This document shows positions 26,360-34,712 of a stretch of DNA of 64,000 nucleotides, in pieces. The stretch lies in the NCBI GenBank assembly GCA_045125095.1, contig JBGVMW010000096.1:22848-86847 (forward strand), read 5' to 3'. Under the pieces are notes generated by a model. The model ran no database searches. It saw only the letters and a list, made by a program, of their open reading frames with translations, and was not told the origin of the DNA. Source of the stretch: JBGVMW01 sp045125095. GTDB taxonomy: Bacteria; Bacillota; Clostridia; Lachnospirales; Lachnospiraceae. Positions within the stretch are counted from its first letter, which is position 1. Every line of letters begins with the position of its first letter. The position numbers and the translations under genes were made by a program.

Positions 26360-27022
26360 TCAGACCAGCTGTCCATCCTTAATTTCCACGCTTCGCTTAC
26401 ACAGCCCTGCAATCTCTTTATCATGAGTGATAATAATTACCGTTGTTCCTTCCTGATTAATCTTGGAGAACAGGTTCATGATATCCTTTCCATTTTTCTC
26501 ATCCAAGGCACCGGTAGGCTCGTCTGCAAGAAGATAGTCAGGATTGTTAAGTAGCGCCCTGGCAATTGCCACACGCTGCTTTTGACCGCCGGAAAGCTCG
26601 TTTACGGGTTTTGTGGAACACTCCTTCATCCCCACTTTCTCTAAAATTTCTAAGGCGTGCTTTTTTGCAGCCTTAATGGAGACCGGTGAAAAATAAGCAG
26701 GAAGAATCACATTATCTAACACGCTTTCTTTTTCAAGCAGAGAGTAATTCTGAAGGACAATGCCGATTTTCTCACTGCGGATCTTTGCTATCTGTTGGTC
26801 CTTGCAGGAGCCGATGTCACAGTCATCTAACAGATAGCGTCCCTTTTCATAGGATTCAATTCCTGCAATAATGTGTAACAAGGTAGACTTACCTGCACCG
26901 GATTTTCCTACGATGGCTAACAGTTCGCCATCTGCTATTTTGAGATTAATGTTATCTAACGCTGTAAATTCATTAGATTTGCCGGCGTTGTATACTTTCT
27001 GTATATTTTCTAAAATAATCAT
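26360..27022 (-). CDS. ABC exporter ATPase, LolD/MacB type
   Basis: 220 residues with Walker A GKSGAGKST near 39, Q-loop VLQNYSLLEKES, signature LSGGQKQRVAIARALL near 143, Walker B YLLADEPTGALD near 163 and an H-loop IITHDKEI. The ADEPTGALD form is typical of LolD/MacB/BceA ATPases that work with FtsX-fold permeases. AGAGGAAAAA precedes the ATG. It is third after the two FtsX-fold genes, so the three probably form one heteromeric exporter or mechanotransmission complex. Confidence 0.9.
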   Translation of the reverse strand: MIILENIQKVYNAGKSNEFTALDNINLKIADGELLAIVGKSGAGKSTLLHIIAGIESYEKGRYLLDDCDIGSCKDQQIAKIRSEKIGIVLQNYSLLEKESVLDNVILPAYFSPVSIKAAKKHALEILEKVGMKECSTKPVNELSGGQKQRVAIARALLNNPDYLLADEPTGALDEKNGKDIMNLFSKINQEGTTVIIITHDKEIAGLCKRSVEIKDGQLV

Positions 27023-27071
27023 TTTTTCCTCTCATTCTGCCATTTTTGTGGCTGGTGCATGCTAGTATTTT

Positions 27072-28283
27072 TTACGCTGATTCTTTCATAAGCACCTTAG
27101 CAGGTGGATTTTTTCTTAAAATCATCATGGGAACCAAAGCGGTAATAAATAGTACTATGATAAGCAACAGTACGGAAATAATACAGTTATTCCATCCGAA
27201 CTGTAATCCAAACTGGTTGGCAATGGAAGGGTTGAAACAAGCCACCATGCATCCGGCAAGACTGAATGCACCGGAACAGGAAAGCAGGATACCAATTTCC
27301 ATAAGCCGAATCATAAAAATATCCTTTGAAGATGCACCGCAAATACAATAAATACCGTTCTTTCTTAGCTGCAGGGAACAACTGATACCAATGCTCATGA
27401 AAAGTCCTGTAAGGGATATAAGCAGGATACAGATAAGAATGGGTCCAAACTTGTACAGGTCGGCACGGATATAATTTAAGCTGTTTGACTTTAATTCGAA
27501 AAAGGAGATAACAGTTCCGTATTTTTGCAGAAGGTCATTGTCTTGCTGCAGTGTTTCTGAATCCACAGCTTCCTCATAGCTGATAAATAATCTGCTTATC
27601 AGCATCAGCTTATTCTCTGGGAAAAATTCCTTGGCTTCACTTTCTCTCACAAATATAAATGGCTTACTGTCTGCATCACCTGAAAATGAAGAATAAGGCT
27701 GATAATACTGCATAATCGTCCTGTCACTAGAATACTTTGACCAGGTTGGCATGTAAGTTTCATTAGTGAGTACCCCGGAGATATGTATGGTGGCATCATA
27801 TATCTGATTGTCGGCAAGTACATTAGCTACCGCATCAGGGCTTGCTATGGCATTTATTTGGTTTTCTGCTTTATCCTTGTAACTACCGGACTGCAAAGGG
27901 ATGTCCATCCGCTCAAAAAGTTCATCATCTAAAATGAGAATCTGGTAACTGAAATCTTCGTCAGTTGCCAATGTATAAAACCTTTTCGCAGTTGCTTTGC
28001 CATTTAATTTCTCAAGCAGTGGTTCATATTCTGCCTGTTCCCATTCTACATAAGTATCAAAATCTAACTCCTCCATACCGGGAGTCATGTATATCACATA
28101 GCCTTGCTTCTCAAGCAGTGGTTCATAGGTCTGATAGTAGCGGGTTCTGCCATTCATTCCGGCGATTAAGACATTGATGCCAAGTAATACACATGCTATC
28201 TGCAGCACCACAACCCAGTAGACAGTTATATTCTGTTCCACTGAGGAATACCCCAGACGCAGCCATTTTATAAAATGTTTCAT
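27072..28283 (-). CDS. FtsX-fold ABC permease, subunit 2
   Basis: 403 residues with one N-terminal membrane helix (about 24-42), a periplasm-facing equivalent of about 230 residues outside the membrane (residues 45-270), and three C-terminal helices: LYKFGPILICILLISLTGLFMSI, MEIGILLSCSGAFSLAGCMVACF and CIISVLLLIIVLFITALVPMM. This is the MacB/LolC topology. The short cytoplasmic loop LRKNGIYCICGASSKDIFMIRLMEI is the coupling loop. GAGGGGGGAAAAGCT precedes the ATG. The 16-base gap to the preceding permease indicates co-translation. Confidence 0.8.
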   Translation of the reverse strand: MKHFIKWLRLGYSSVEQNITVYWVVVLQIACVLLGINVLIAGMNGRTRYYQTYEPLLEKQGYVIYMTPGMEELDFDTYVEWEQAEYEPLLEKLNGKATAKRFYTLATDEDFSYQILILDDELFERMDIPLQSGSYKDKAENQINAIASPDAVANVLADNQIYDATIHISGVLTNETYMPTWSKYSSDRTIMQYYQPYSSFSGDADSKPFIFVRESEAKEFFPENKLMLISRLFISYEEAVDSETLQQDNDLLQKYGTVISFFELKSNSLNYIRADLYKFGPILICILLISLTGLFMSIGISCSLQLRKNGIYCICGASSKDIFMIRLMEIGILLSCSGAFSLAGCMVACFNPSIANQFGLQFGWNNCIISVLLLIIVLFITALVPMMILRKNPPAKVLMKESA

Positions 28284-28299
28284 AGCTTTTCCCCCCTCA

Positions 28300-29325
28300 T
28301 TATGCTTTGCAGGTGTCTTTTCGTTTTCTTAAAAAGATGTGGTTTATGAACAGCACAATGATTAAGAAAAGAAATAGTATGCCTAGTTCTGTTGAAAAGG
28401 TATAGTACCTGGATAAGTTCATTTGCTCGATTACAAACAAATGCACAATTCCATATCCAATGCAGCAGGAGAATACCTGCAGAACTAAAATTTCTGCATA
28501 GTAGGAGCGTAAAATTTGTGATAAACTGCCGCCTACATACCGCATGATTTGGATTTCTTTTTCACGTTTCAATATTATGTAGCGGAAAAGGAGTGCCGTG
28601 TTGAACACAGCAAGTATAATTGCAATGGCACAGATTCCATAGGAAATGGCGATGTACTGACGCTGCATTAAGTCTTTTACTTCCGGTTCTTCTACATCAC
28701 AGGTAGGAAAGAGTTCCAGTAGTCTGGCGGACATTTTTTCGCATTCTTTGATGGTTGGTTTTTCGTTCATTGAAACAATAAATGTAAACAGAGAGGCTTC
28801 TCCAGGAAGGCTATTATAAGGAACACGATAACTTCCCATAACATAGTCTTCTTTACCGATTACATCATAAGATGTGCCACACATAGAAACAGTGTCACCA
28901 ATTTGGGCATCACATTCATATTTGCTGACAATGGTTACATGTTCACCTTTTGTATTTTGCTCTAAGGAAAATTTTTCGTCATATTTGTCCGGGTAGCATA
29001 CTGCAGACACATAACCAGGATTAGTTTCATTTTCTTTGTCTGTTGCAGCCATTAGTGAAATGGAATATAATTTACCATCCCATTCGTCAAATAATTGCTG
29101 GTATTTTTCTTTTGCTGATGCAACAGTTTCATCTGTTGAAGAAAAACTAACATTAAACATTTTTGTGGCATAATCAGCTTCCTTGTTGGTGTCTATGGTC
29201 TTTAATATAAGACCATAGATCAGTAATACAGTAACAACTGATACTATCTGGCAACAAAGAAGCAGTGACAGTAAGCCTTTGTGGTTTTTGAACAGAAGTT
29301 TTAAGTTTCTACATAATAAACGCAT
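28300..29325 (-). CDS. FtsX-fold ABC permease, subunit 1
   Basis: 341 residues, again with one N-terminal helix (KGLLSLLLCCQIVSVVTVLLIYGLIL), an extracellular domain of about 180 residues and three C-terminal helices starting at AISYGICAIAIILAVFNTALLFRYI. The coupling loop LKREKEIQIMRYVGGSLSQILRSYYAEIL is typical of FtsX/MacB. Its extracellular domain differs from subunit 2, so the transporter is probably a heterodimer. AAGGAAGTCATATATT precedes the ATG. The gene is 15 bases after the small secreted protein gene, which points to that protein as cargo or partner. Confidence 0.8.
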   Translation of the reverse strand: MRLLCRNLKLLFKNHKGLLSLLLCCQIVSVVTVLLIYGLILKTIDTNKEADYATKMFNVSFSSTDETVASAKEKYQQLFDEWDGKLYSISLMAATDKENETNPGYVSAVCYPDKYDEKFSLEQNTKGEHVTIVSKYECDAQIGDTVSMCGTSYDVIGKEDYVMGSYRVPYNSLPGEASLFTFIVSMNEKPTIKECEKMSARLLELFPTCDVEEPEVKDLMQRQYIAISYGICAIAIILAVFNTALLFRYIILKREKEIQIMRYVGGSLSQILRSYYAEILVLQVFSCCIGYGIVHLFVIEQMNLSRYYTFSTELGILFLFLIIVLFINHIFLRKRKDTCKA

Positions 29326-29340
29326 AATATATGACTTCCT

Positions 29341-29757
29341 TTATTTGTATACTGTCAATACAATACATTGAGTAATCTGAGAACCGTCAGAATTGTAAAT
29401 CCATCCTTGTGATCTTCTTTTCATGATTTTAGTGTTTTTAGAGACAGATGTACTAACAGCAGTATATGTTCCTGTTGAATTATTACTAGCTCTTAGAACA
29501 TAATTTCCATCCCCGTCAGCGGTATAGTCATGATAAGTTACTCCTTTTTTATATGAATTACTTTTAGTTACTGTTGAAGCAAATGGTGTGGTTGATACTG
29601 TGCAATAAGTTCCAGCATAAGAAGCACCAAATGTTGTTAAATCTTGATCAACATAGGTTTTATTAGTTGTAGCAGCACTTACAGAAAGTGTTGAGCCGAA
29701 TATGCAAACAACAGATGCACATACCAATAATTTGCTTAAAATTTTGTTCATTTTCAT
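29341..29757 (-). CDS. Small secreted protein next to the FtsX-type exporter
   Basis: 138 residues with a classic Sec signal (KLLVCASVVCIFGSTLSVSA) and predicted cleavage near residue 29. The mature part of about 110 residues is rich in Thr, Ser and Tyr, has one internal Cys pair candidate (AGTYCTV; TQCIVLTVYK) and looks beta-structured. The layout secreted protein, two FtsX-fold permeases, ABC ATPase recalls lactococcin-972-type bacteriocin operons, but I do not see that family's motifs. GAAGGAATTTATT precedes the ATG. A bacteriocin or surface signal with a dedicated exporter/immunity ABC is the best guess. Confidence 0.65.
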   Translation of the reverse strand: MKMNKILSKLLVCASVVCIFGSTLSVSAATTNKTYVDQDLTTFGASYAGTYCTVSTTPFASTVTKSNSYKKGVTYHDYTADGDGNYVLRASNNSTGTYTAVSTSVSKNTKIMKRRSQGWIYNSDGSQITQCIVLTVYK

Positions 29758-29812
29758 AATAAATTCCTTCTTTCTTAATTTTAAAATCTTGTTTTAATAA
29801 TACTATCATTCC

Positions 29813-29979
29813 TTAATTTTTACCATTAGCATTTACACGCTTAGGTCTTTTGGGTTGATGCAGAATCATCATGCAACCAGGTATCTCATTATTCATCTCG
29901 TAATCTACATAACGCTTCATAATTCGCCCAACTACATTTACAGCCTTTGTTTCAATTTTTTTCGCAAATCGGTTTTCAT
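29813..29979 (-). pseudogene. agrD: agrD-like autoinducer precursor with frameshift
   Basis: From ATG 29979 the frame reads MKTDLRKK and stops after 13 codons. Reading one base differently in the run of seven A (29956-29962) gives a 55-residue AgrD-like peptide: an amphipathic leader (IETKAVNVVGRIMKRYVDYE), a Cys-containing core (GCMMILH), then QPKRPKR, like the C-terminal tail of cyclic-lactone precursors. The ATG overlaps the agrB-remnant stop (ATGA) and follows GGAGGTGAGAGT. Either one A has been lost, or slippage on the A-run restores the frame. Confidence 0.6.
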
Positions 29980-30222
29980 ACTCTCACCTCCATCAAACAT
30001 TTCCCAATAAATAGTAACAATGCAGAAAGTATTATTCCAAACGACATAAATACAACATAACTTTTATTGCCACCAAGTAAATCCACTACAAAAACGATTG
30101 CTGCTTCTATCACAACCGTGATTCGTGTAATTCTTTTACTGGTACCCCCTCAGACACATTATCCTTTTTTTGCCCAATTTTTACAATACACATTGCAGAA
30201 TCATGACATTTTTTGCAGAAAA
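29976..30222 (-). pseudogene. agrB: agrB-like remnant, N-terminus deleted and frameshifted
   Basis: The last 45 codons (KRITRITVVIEAAIVFVV, then SYVVFMSFGIILSALLLFIGK) match the C-terminal helices of AgrB, the membrane endopeptidase that processes AgrD. The upstream continuation (SAMCIVKIGQKKDNVSEGV) is in another frame and joins if one A is added in the run at 30134-30137. The first half of the gene is absent: the kinase terminator lies where it should be. Nonfunctional in this form. Confidence 0.6.
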
Positions 30223-30223
30223 A

Positions 30224-30267
30224 GAAAAAAAGATGCCGCACAAAACACTTTTGTTTTATGCGGCATC
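30224..30267 (-). terminator. Terminator of the kinase/regulator operon
   Basis: GATGCCGCA and TGCGGCATC, extended by AAAAC/GTTTT, form a strong stem followed by TTTTTTTC on the minus strand, 3 bases after the kinase stop. Confidence 0.85.
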
Positions 30268-30269
30268 TT

Positions 30270-31577
30270 CTATTCATCAGGTATTACGATTGTAAATCGA
30301 AATTTACCATCTACTGTCCCTATAGCATAAGAGCCATTATACTTCTCCACCGTACGAAGTATGTTTTCAATTCCAATCCCATGCATGTCTTTATCCTTAA
30401 TTTTACTTGTGATATAGTTACCATCAATAACTACAGGTTCTTTTTTCATTGCGTTCTCAACTGATATGATAATTTTTTCTGATTCTTTTACAAACTTTAC
30501 CTTTATCAACTTATCTTTGCTCTGCTCACATGCCTCCATTGCGTTATTTAATAAATTAGACAAAATGGTTACCACATCCACATCACTGATACAGATGTCT
30601 TTTAATTCATTAATTTTCACTATAAATACAATTCCTTTTTTCTTTCCCTCCCGCATTTTGGAATTTAAAATAGCATTTACAATGGAATGATTGGTATCTA
30701 TCATATCTGTACTCTCTCTGATTTCCTCATCTATTTCTTTTAAATACGCATTCAATTCCTCGTATTTATTATGATTTACCAACTCAATAATACACGAGAT
30801 CTGATTTCGAAATTCATGCCCCCTTCTCCGCTGTTTATCATAATTTGCAGAAATTACACGATATATATTGGTTTCACTTTTCATCTTTTCTTTAAATGTA
30901 CTATATTCTCTTATCTGTATTTCACGTTGTAAAATTGCATTTATAAAGTAGAATAGGATAAGATTCATCACCAGTAACCCACCCGATATACCTAACATTA
31001 TATACGCCTGTTTTCTACTCTCCACAATGTCCCAGTTTACAACCAAAGCAATCATTACAAACACTGTAAATATTGGAAATACAGAGAAACTCAACCATTC
31101 CTGATAAGTAAACAAATCCATTTCCTGTGTAGCAAATCTTTTACGAATCAGCAATACAAAACAAAATAATAACAATTTGCATATAAGGGTTATTAACATA
31201 CTTACATAATAATTCGTTTCTAATATTATATTTATAACCGGAAATACATTACACAGGCTCACTAATGTTATATAATCCAGCACCAGACCCATTCCCAAAT
31301 AAAGAATAAACAATACAAAAACACGCCTTATGTCTGCTCTTAAATATAATGTCCATAGCATTGTATTGGTAACGATAACTGCAATTTCCTTATATACAAA
31401 ATGTTCATTCAACACCAGCACTTCAAAGCAGATAACTATTCCTACCAGAAGTAACCCTCCCCAACGGAGTACATTTTTCACCTTACTTTTGCTCTCTATA
31501 AATGATTCCATATATATTTTGCAGCATATAAGTTCCCACATTACAATAAAAAAACTGTATATCACATTTAACATCAC
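30270..31577 (-). CDS. AgrC-like sensor histidine kinase
   Basis: Receptor kinase of a peptide quorum-sensing system. The 435 residues have six or seven hydrophobic segments (to about residue 215), a phosphoacceptor helix with GHEFRNQISCIIELVNHNKYEEL (His near 243) and a GHKL ATPase domain with N-box LSNLLNNAMEACEQSKDK and G-box MHGIGIENILRTVEKYNGSY. The ATG at 31577 overlaps the regulator stop (ATGA), so the pair is co-translated. Adjacent agrB and agrD are decayed, so its signal, if any, must come from elsewhere. Paralogous to the kinase at 22890-24185. Confidence 0.88.
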   Translation of the reverse strand: MMLNVIYSFFIVMWELICCKIYMESFIESKSKVKNVLRWGGLLLVGIVICFEVLVLNEHFVYKEIAVIVTNTMLWTLYLRADIRRVFVLFILYLGMGLVLDYITLVSLCNVFPVINIILETNYYVSMLITLICKLLLFCFVLLIRKRFATQEMDLFTYQEWLSFSVFPIFTVFVMIALVVNWDIVESRKQAYIMLGISGGLLVMNLILFYFINAILQREIQIREYSTFKEKMKSETNIYRVISANYDKQRRRGHEFRNQISCIIELVNHNKYEELNAYLKEIDEEIRESTDMIDTNHSIVNAILNSKMREGKKKGIVFIVKINELKDICISDVDVVTILSNLLNNAMEACEQSKDKLIKVKFVKESEKIIISVENAMKKEPVVIDGNYITSKIKDKDMHGIGIENILRTVEKYNGSYAIGTVDGKFRFTIVIPDE

Positions 31578-32302
31578 ATTTCTCCCTGAAAAGATATATA
31601 TGCATTTTTAACTGTCATATATCTGGGTTTTGCCACATTTAACCGGTGTCCATCCTTCAATATTACCTGATAACGTATTATATCATCCACATATTTCAAA
31701 TTAACTAAATAGCTTTTATGTATTCTACAAAATCTTCGAGATTGTATTTGTTCAGATATATTGTCTAACCTGTCATACATATAGTAACTGGCTATCGTTT
31801 TGCCTGTATCTACTTGAAATGTAAGTTTATGAAGATTACTTTCTATGTACACAATTTCATCAAGCAATACTTCTTTCTTCCCATCCAGAAAGTCAAACAT
31901 ATATTTTTCTTTTTTTAAATCTAACTTTTTTAAAATGGCATCCATACATTCCTTAAACGCATCATCAAAGCTTTCATTATCCTTCAACAGATACCGTATA
32001 GCATTTACTTTATACCCTTCCGGCGAATATTGGACATAGGCTGTAACAAATATAAGAAATACTTCTGGATAGTAGTTTCTGATACACTTTGCTGTCTCAA
32101 TACCATCTATTTCCTGCATATTGATATCCAAAAAAATCATATCATACTCAGCAATACTTTCTCCTTTCTCCAATAATTGAACACCCGAATCAAAGCAATC
32201 TACCTCACAGACGATTTTTTCTTTTCCAAGATACTTCTCTACGTTTTTTTTCATTTTTGTCTTAAAAAATTTTTCATCATCACAAATTGCTATCTTTAGC
32301 AT
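31574..32302 (-). CDS. LytTR response regulator, AgrA-like
   Basis: 243 residues. Receiver domain (IAICDDEKFF acidic patch, DMIFLDINMQEIDGIE with phosphoacceptor Asp near 60, Thr in FVTAY, Lys in YLLKD) and C-terminal LytTR DNA-binding domain (EIVYIESNLHKLTF; RFCRIHKSYLVNLKYV). I start at the ATG 32302, with GAGG 8 bases upstream, instead of the GTG at 32311. It leads a two-gene operon with the kinase. The likely targets are local promoters such as that of the secreted protein at 29757, but I could not identify a clear LytTR direct repeat there. Confidence 0.9.
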   Translation of the reverse strand: MLKIAICDDEKFFKTKMKKNVEKYLGKEKIVCEVDCFDSGVQLLEKGESIAEYDMIFLDINMQEIDGIETAKCIRNYYPEVFLIFVTAYVQYSPEGYKVNAIRYLLKDNESFDDAFKECMDAILKKLDLKKEKYMFDFLDGKKEVLLDEIVYIESNLHKLTFQVDTGKTIASYYMYDRLDNISEQIQSRRFCRIHKSYLVNLKYVDDIIRYQVILKDGHRLNVAKPRYMTVKNAYISFQGEM

Positions 32303-32332
32303 CCCTTTCACCTCGCATATGTATTACCAACC

Positions 32333-32361
32333 ATTATATAACAATATAGTATTATTTGCAA
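32333..32361 (-). promoter_or_regulatory. Sigma-A promoter of the regulator/kinase operon
   Basis: TTGCAA (32356-32361), 17 bases, TATAAT (32333-32338) on the minus strand, about 30 bases before the regulator start. Confidence 0.7.
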
Positions 32362-32382
32362 GTGTTTTACGTCTTTTTCAGA

Positions 32383-32482
32383 ATCATAGAAGGTGCTGGA
32401 TAAACATCACTATTTTATGCAGCACCTTCTATGCATCAGATATTATAATTGTAAAATTCTTTATCCCAAACAAAATCTTCAT
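32383..32482 (-). pseudogene. Remnant of a third Agr-type kinase 3' end with its terminator
   Basis: On the minus strand the frame KNFTIIISDA-stop resembles the end of the intact kinase (RFTIVIPDE-stop), and the following AGAAGGTGCTG...CAGCACCTTCT hairpin parallels its terminator. This suggests that another agr unit once lay upstream of the present one. Confidence 0.45.
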
Positions 32483-32486
32483 GGAC

Positions 32487-32524
32487 AGAAAAAGAGACAA
32501 CCATCTCTGATTTGTCCCTTTTTC
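32487..32524 (-). terminator. glyS terminator
   Basis: AAAAAGGGACAA and TTGTCTCTTTTT form a stem with one G-U pair and a 10-base loop, then TTTTTC on the minus strand. Confidence 0.75.
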
Positions 32525-32536
32525 ATAAGCTAATTA

Positions 32537-33925
32537 TTAATATGCAAATTTCTCAGCAAAATACGCTTCTAACTCAGTTATCTTAACTCGTTCCTGCTCC
32601 ATGGTGTCACGGTCACGTACGGTTACGCAGCCATCTTCCTCAGAATCAAAATCATATGTTACACAGAATGGTGTACCAATCTCATCCTGTCTTCTGTAAC
32701 GCTTACCGATATTTCCTCTATCATCAAATTCACAGTTGTATGTTTTAGAAAGCTCTAAGAACACTTTTTCTGCATTTTCAGATAGCTTCTTAGATAACGG
32801 AAGCACGCCAATCTTGATTGGTGCAAGTGCAGGATGAAAATGCATTACCGTACGCACATCTCCCTCTGCAATTTCTTCCTCGTCATAAGCTGCACAAAGG
32901 AATGCAAGAACCATACGGTCAGCGCCTAAGGATGGTTCGATAACATATGGTATGTATTTTTCTTTTGTCTCATCATCAAAATATGTTAAATCTTCACCGG
33001 ATGTGTTCTGGTGCTGTGTTAAGTCATAATCCGTACGGTCTGCCACACCCCATAATTCTCCCCAGCCAAATGGGAACTTATATTCAATATCAGTGGTTGC
33101 TTTACTGTAGAAGCAAAGTTCTTCCGGCTGATGATCTCTTGCACGGATTTCATCATCTTTGATTCCTAATTCCTTTAACCAGTTTAAGCAGTATGATTTC
33201 CAGTACTGGAACCACTCTAAGTCTGTATCCGGCTTACAGAAGAATTCTAATTCCATCTGCTCGAATTCTCTTGTACGGAACGTAAAGTTACCTGGTGTAA
33301 TTTCGTTACGGAAGGATTTACCAATCTGACCAATACCAAATGGCAGTTTCTTTCTGGATGTTCTCTGTACATTCTTGAAGTTTACAAAGATACCCTGTGC
33401 TGTCTCCGGTCTTAAATATACAGTATTTTTAGCATCCTCAGTTACACCCTGGAATGTTTTGAACATTAAGTTAAACTGGCGGATATCTGTAAAATTATGC
33501 TTACCACAACTTGGACATGGAATATTTTTTTCTTCTACAAAATTCTTCATTTCTTCTTGAGACCAGGCATCTACAGAACCAGTTAATTCTATGCCATTAG
33601 CGTCGCAGAAATCTTCTATCATCTTATCTGCACGGAAACGTTCATGACATTCCTTACAATCCATTAAAGGATCTGAAAATCCGCCTAAATGTCCGGAAGC
33701 CACCCATGTCTGAGGGTTCATAAGGATAGCACAGTCAACACCTACATTGTAAGGATTCTCCTGAATAAATTTCTTCCACCATGCCTTTTTTACGTTGTTC
33801 TTCAATTCAACACCAAGATTACCATAATCCCATGTATTCGCAAGACCACCGTAAATTTCAGAACCAGGATATACAAATCCTCTATTCTTTGCCAATGCAA
33901 CTATCTTATCCATTGTCTTTTCCAT
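32537..33925 (-). CDS. glyS: Glycyl-tRNA synthetase, single-chain type
   Basis: Class II synthetase charging tRNA-Gly, dimeric form found in eukaryotes, archaea and many Clostridia (also called GlyQS). Motif 1-2 regions (VELKNNVKKAWWKKF; IGKSFRNEITPGNFTFRTREFEQMELEFF) and motif 3 (EPSLGADRMVLAFL) are present. An anticodon-binding domain fills the C-terminal 100 residues. The length of 462 is normal. GGAGGATAATATCA precedes the ATG at 33925. It follows a lipoprotein gene by 23 bases. I looked for a T-box leader and found no room for one. Confidence 0.97.
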   Translation of the reverse strand: MEKTMDKIVALAKNRGFVYPGSEIYGGLANTWDYGNLGVELKNNVKKAWWKKFIQENPYNVGVDCAILMNPQTWVASGHLGGFSDPLMDCKECHERFRADKMIEDFCDANGIELTGSVDAWSQEEMKNFVEEKNIPCPSCGKHNFTDIRQFNLMFKTFQGVTEDAKNTVYLRPETAQGIFVNFKNVQRTSRKKLPFGIGQIGKSFRNEITPGNFTFRTREFEQMELEFFCKPDTDLEWFQYWKSYCLNWLKELGIKDDEIRARDHQPEELCFYSKATTDIEYKFPFGWGELWGVADRTDYDLTQHQNTSGEDLTYFDDETKEKYIPYVIEPSLGADRMVLAFLCAAYDEEEIAEGDVRTVMHFHPALAPIKIGVLPLSKKLSENAEKVFLELSKTYNCEFDDRGNIGKRYRRQDEIGTPFCVTYDFDSEEDGCVTVRDRDTMEQERVKITELEAYFAEKFAY

Positions 33926-33948
33926 TGATATTATCCTCCAATAATTTA

Positions 33949-34554
33949 TTATTCATATATAATACATGCCGGTTCATCCGAGCTTGTAATCTTTACCTGA
34001 CTTTTATCTATCACTTCTACATTCTCACTTACTGCAATAATGCTTCCCGGAACGACTACTGTGTTCTCACCACTTACCAGAACCAACGTATGATTGTCCG
34101 CTTTCACATAAGAGCCTTCTACAAACTCTCCTTTTTTGACAACTTTTAAGGAATCAACCGCAACCTTTGTGATGTCTACAGAACCGGAATAATAATCATC
34201 TTCTTTAAATTCATAGTCATTCTCACTGTTGTAAGAAACATAATCTTGCATAGACCCAAATGTCATCACAATCTTTACACTGCTGTCGGATTTTTCATAG
34301 ACATACTCCGTTAATTCAACACTACCTTCTCCGTTCACAGCATTAAATGCCTGCACTTCTTCTTCCACTTTTTCTTTTAACTCATCCGAATTATAATAAT
34401 CCTGATCCAATACATCTACCATTTGGCTTGCTACTTTACCATCCTTTTTAATAATGATAGCATCACCGTCAACTGCTGTTGTTGCAGAACCACCACACCC
34501 TGCACACAGCAAAGCAGATGCTAAAATGCATGCTGTTACTTTTAATTTTTTCAT
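33949..34554 (-). CDS. Putative lipoprotein of unknown function
   Basis: 201 residues with lipoprotein signal (ILASALLCAGC). The mature acidic part (TEYVYEKSDSSVKIVMTFGSMQDYVSYN, then VVKKGEFVEGSYVKADNHTLVLVSGENTVVVPGSI) resembles Lachnospiraceae lipoproteins whose C-terminal module senses or binds an unknown ligand; I cannot name a family. Promoter at 34594-34622. It is cotranscribed with glyS, 23 bases downstream, which is unusual for a surface protein and may simply reflect insertion between recO and glyS. Confidence 0.75.
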   Translation of the reverse strand: MKKLKVTACILASALLCAGCGGSATTAVDGDAIIIKKDGKVASQMVDVLDQDYYNSDELKEKVEEEVQAFNAVNGEGSVELTEYVYEKSDSSVKIVMTFGSMQDYVSYNSENDYEFKEDDYYSGSVDITKVAVDSLKVVKKGEFVEGSYVKADNHTLVLVSGENTVVVPGSIIAVSENVEVIDKSQVKITSSDEPACIIYE

Positions 34555-34593
34555 AATTTTTCACTCCATTATCTACTTCTAAACTAATATCTA

Positions 34594-34622
34594 ATTATAC
34601 ATAGAAGCAGCCTGTTTTTCAA
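34594..34622 (-). promoter_or_regulatory. Sigma-A promoter of lipoprotein-glyS
   Basis: TTGAAA (34617-34622), 17 bases, TATAAT (34594-34599). An AT-rich inverted repeat TTTTACAAT...ATTGTAAAA lies 20 bases upstream (about 34643-34671) and could be an operator. Confidence 0.75.
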
Positions 34623-34712
34623 CTATTTTTTATATACCAGTTTTTACAATAATTCATTATATTGTAAAACCATTACCATTTTCCCAGCTATCAAAGTGTT
34701 GTGTGATTACGA

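Noticed and set aside
29341..29757. Lactococcin-972 family bacteriocin
   Set aside because: The operon layout is similar, but the conserved glycine/tryptophan pattern of that family is not visible in the mature sequence, so only a general secreted-protein call is made.
32537..33948. T-box riboswitch for glyS
   Set aside because: Only 23 bases separate glyS from the upstream lipoprotein gene, and no T-box sequence or specifier stem is visible before that gene either.
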